NCBI GenBank assembly: GCA_035541995.1
Contig: DATKMG010000256.1
Location: 1 to 6,331, forward strand
Reading direction: 5' to 3'
From: DATKMG01 sp035541995
GTDB lineage: Bacteria; Acidobacteriota; Terriglobia; Versatilivoradales; Versatilivoraceae
DNA length: 6,331 nucleotides
Position 1 is the first letter of the stretch. Each line of letters begins with the position of its first letter. Position numbers and translations under genes: made by a program. The notes below the pieces were generated by a model. That model saw nothing but the letters and a program-made list of their open reading frames with translations. It did not search any database and had not been told where the DNA came from. This document shows positions 5,378-6,331 of the stretch, in pieces.

Positions 5378-6331
5378 TCACTGCATCAACGCTTTTGCAA
5401 CTCGCATTTTCAGCTTTTCCATCTGATCGTTATTGACCCGGTTCAAGCTGAGAGTACCAGCGTCCTCTTCGTCGACCTGCAGCGTCCGACCGGACAAGTT
5501 CAGAGCTTTCCCAACGGCCTGGGCTACTGCTTCACGGTCCCACCCTTGCTTCTGAGCCAGTAGGACCAGGTACTCAACATCCTGTTGCCCGCGCCGGTAG
5601 GCTTTTAGCCGGATCGAGGGAAACGGTTCGTCTTGCCCGAATTTCATGCCTGGATAGAAGACGGTCAAGGGCTCAGCATGATCCCATGAACCCATGCCTG
5701 CGACCGTGTTCCAGGGGACAATTCCATCTGCGCCGTTTACCCAAGCGCGCCAGCACCAAGCCCGCATGGGAATGTTGGTCGCGCTGGGATCATTGCTACT
5801 GCCATATTGCCAGAACTCGCGACCAAACCGGCGGCGATCGTCGAGCAGATAGCGGTTCCTTTCGATGAGCTTCTGACTGACGCAATTCAAATCGATTTGC
5901 CCGGCCAGGAGGTCGCGAATCCACTCCACGCGACTGATGTCCGTTCGGATCAGGATGGGAACTTGAGGATATTCCCTCAGTCCCCGTTTAGCCAGCGCTG
6001 CAAAAAAACTGAGGGCCCGTGCATCATCGCGGTGATTCGGCTCGTCCAGTAGCCAGAGGGAAGATCCCTTGCCGGCACTTCGCGCAGGGTCTTTGAAGTA
6101 ATACTTGTTATTGAAATAGATGAAGTAGCGCGTATGGATCCAACCTTGATCTCGGAGGTGCCGCGCGAAATCTCCGGCCACCGCTGAGAACCGATCCTGG
6201 TACTCCTGGCTGAACGCCTCTTCGATGGGTCCGGCCTCCAGTGCATGGCGCGTGATGAGCTCACGGTATTCTTCGGCAGTGTTGATTTGGAGAGGATGCG
6301 AAAAACGGTAGCTCCGCTGCAGGTCGCCGGG
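5378..6331 (-). CDS. DUF4091 / GH123-catalytic-domain-like protein, C-terminal part (5' end outside window)
   Basis: The frame is open to the window edge, so the N-terminus is missing; 317 residues are seen and the gene ends in TGA at 5378-5380. A GTG at 6181 opens a 267-residue frame, but similarity continues upstream of it, so it is internal. The visible part looks like the C-terminal half of a DUF4091 (PF13320, GH123-like) TIM barrel. WLLDEPNH at visible residues 93-100 has the Asp-Glu pair (D96, E97), equivalent in position to the catalytic pair of GH123 beta-N-acetylgalactosaminidases. Later come FWQYGSS, then MRAWCWRAWVNGADGIVPWNT, a tryptophan-rich barrel strand typical of the family. 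FPSIRLKAYRRGQQDVEYLVLL is the hallmark end of DUF4091. A helical tail of about 50 residues closes the protein. The likely role is an extracytoplasmic glycoside hydrolase; the substrate is unknown, and any signal peptide would be off the window. Confidence 0.82.
   Translation of the reverse strand, partial: PGDLQRSYRFSHPLQINTAEEYRELITRHALEAGPIEEAFSQEYQDRFSAVAGDFARHLRDQGWIHTRYFIYFNNKYYFKDPARSAGKGSSLWLLDEPNHRDDARALSFFAALAKRGLREYPQVPILIRTDISRVEWIRDLLAGQIDLNCVSQKLIERNRYLLDDRRRFGREFWQYGSSNDPSATNIPMRAWCWRAWVNGADGIVPWNTVAGMGSWDHAEPLTVFYPGMKFGQDEPFPSIRLKAYRRGQQDVEYLVLLAQKQGWDREAVAQAVGKALNLSGRTLQVDEEDAGTLSLNRVNNDQMEKLKMRVAKALMQ

Overview
The window carries only minus-strand genes, so it is read here from the high to the low coordinate. 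Codon use is moderately GC-rich. It combines exported carbohydrate-related enzymes, a Tat-exported TIM-barrel protein, an acidobacterial-looking YVTN beta-propeller and long imperfect palindromic intergenic repeats. Together these suggest a soil or sediment bacterium of the Acidobacteriota or a neighbouring group (Verrucomicrobiota, Planctomycetota). That placement is inferred from protein style and repeat style only; no rRNA or other marker gene is present.

Layout in transcription order: (1) the C-terminal part of a DUF4091/GH123-like protein, cut by the window edge (6331-5378); (2) a 181-bp gap and a secreted YVTN-type beta-propeller protein (5196-4186); (3) a degraded stretch (4086-3432) in which the first two transmembrane segments of an MFS transporter run directly into an internally deleted O-methyltransferase of the Methyltransf_2 (acetylserotonin/hydroxyindole OMT-like) family; (4) an intact small class I SAM-dependent methyltransferase (3284-2667); (5) a Tat-signal xylose-isomerase-like TIM-barrel protein (2531-1479) with a clear Shine-Dalgarno and a consensus -10 box upstream; (6) a non-coding gap occupied almost wholly by a 228-bp imperfect palindrome (1203-1430); (7) a secreted NodB-type polysaccharide deacetylase (1121-291); (8) a second long imperfect palindrome of unrelated sequence (about 1-162).

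Three of the intact genes (DUF4091 protein, TIM-barrel protein, deacetylase) fit extracytoplasmic carbohydrate metabolism, but the gaps between genes are mostly longer than 100 bp and no tight operon is evident. The points most worth following up are the two large palindromes, which share a folding plan but not sequence and bracket the deacetylase, and the MFS/OMT deletion scar, which has two separate junctions within about 80 bp. No CRISPR array, tRNA, rRNA, transposase or defence gene was found.
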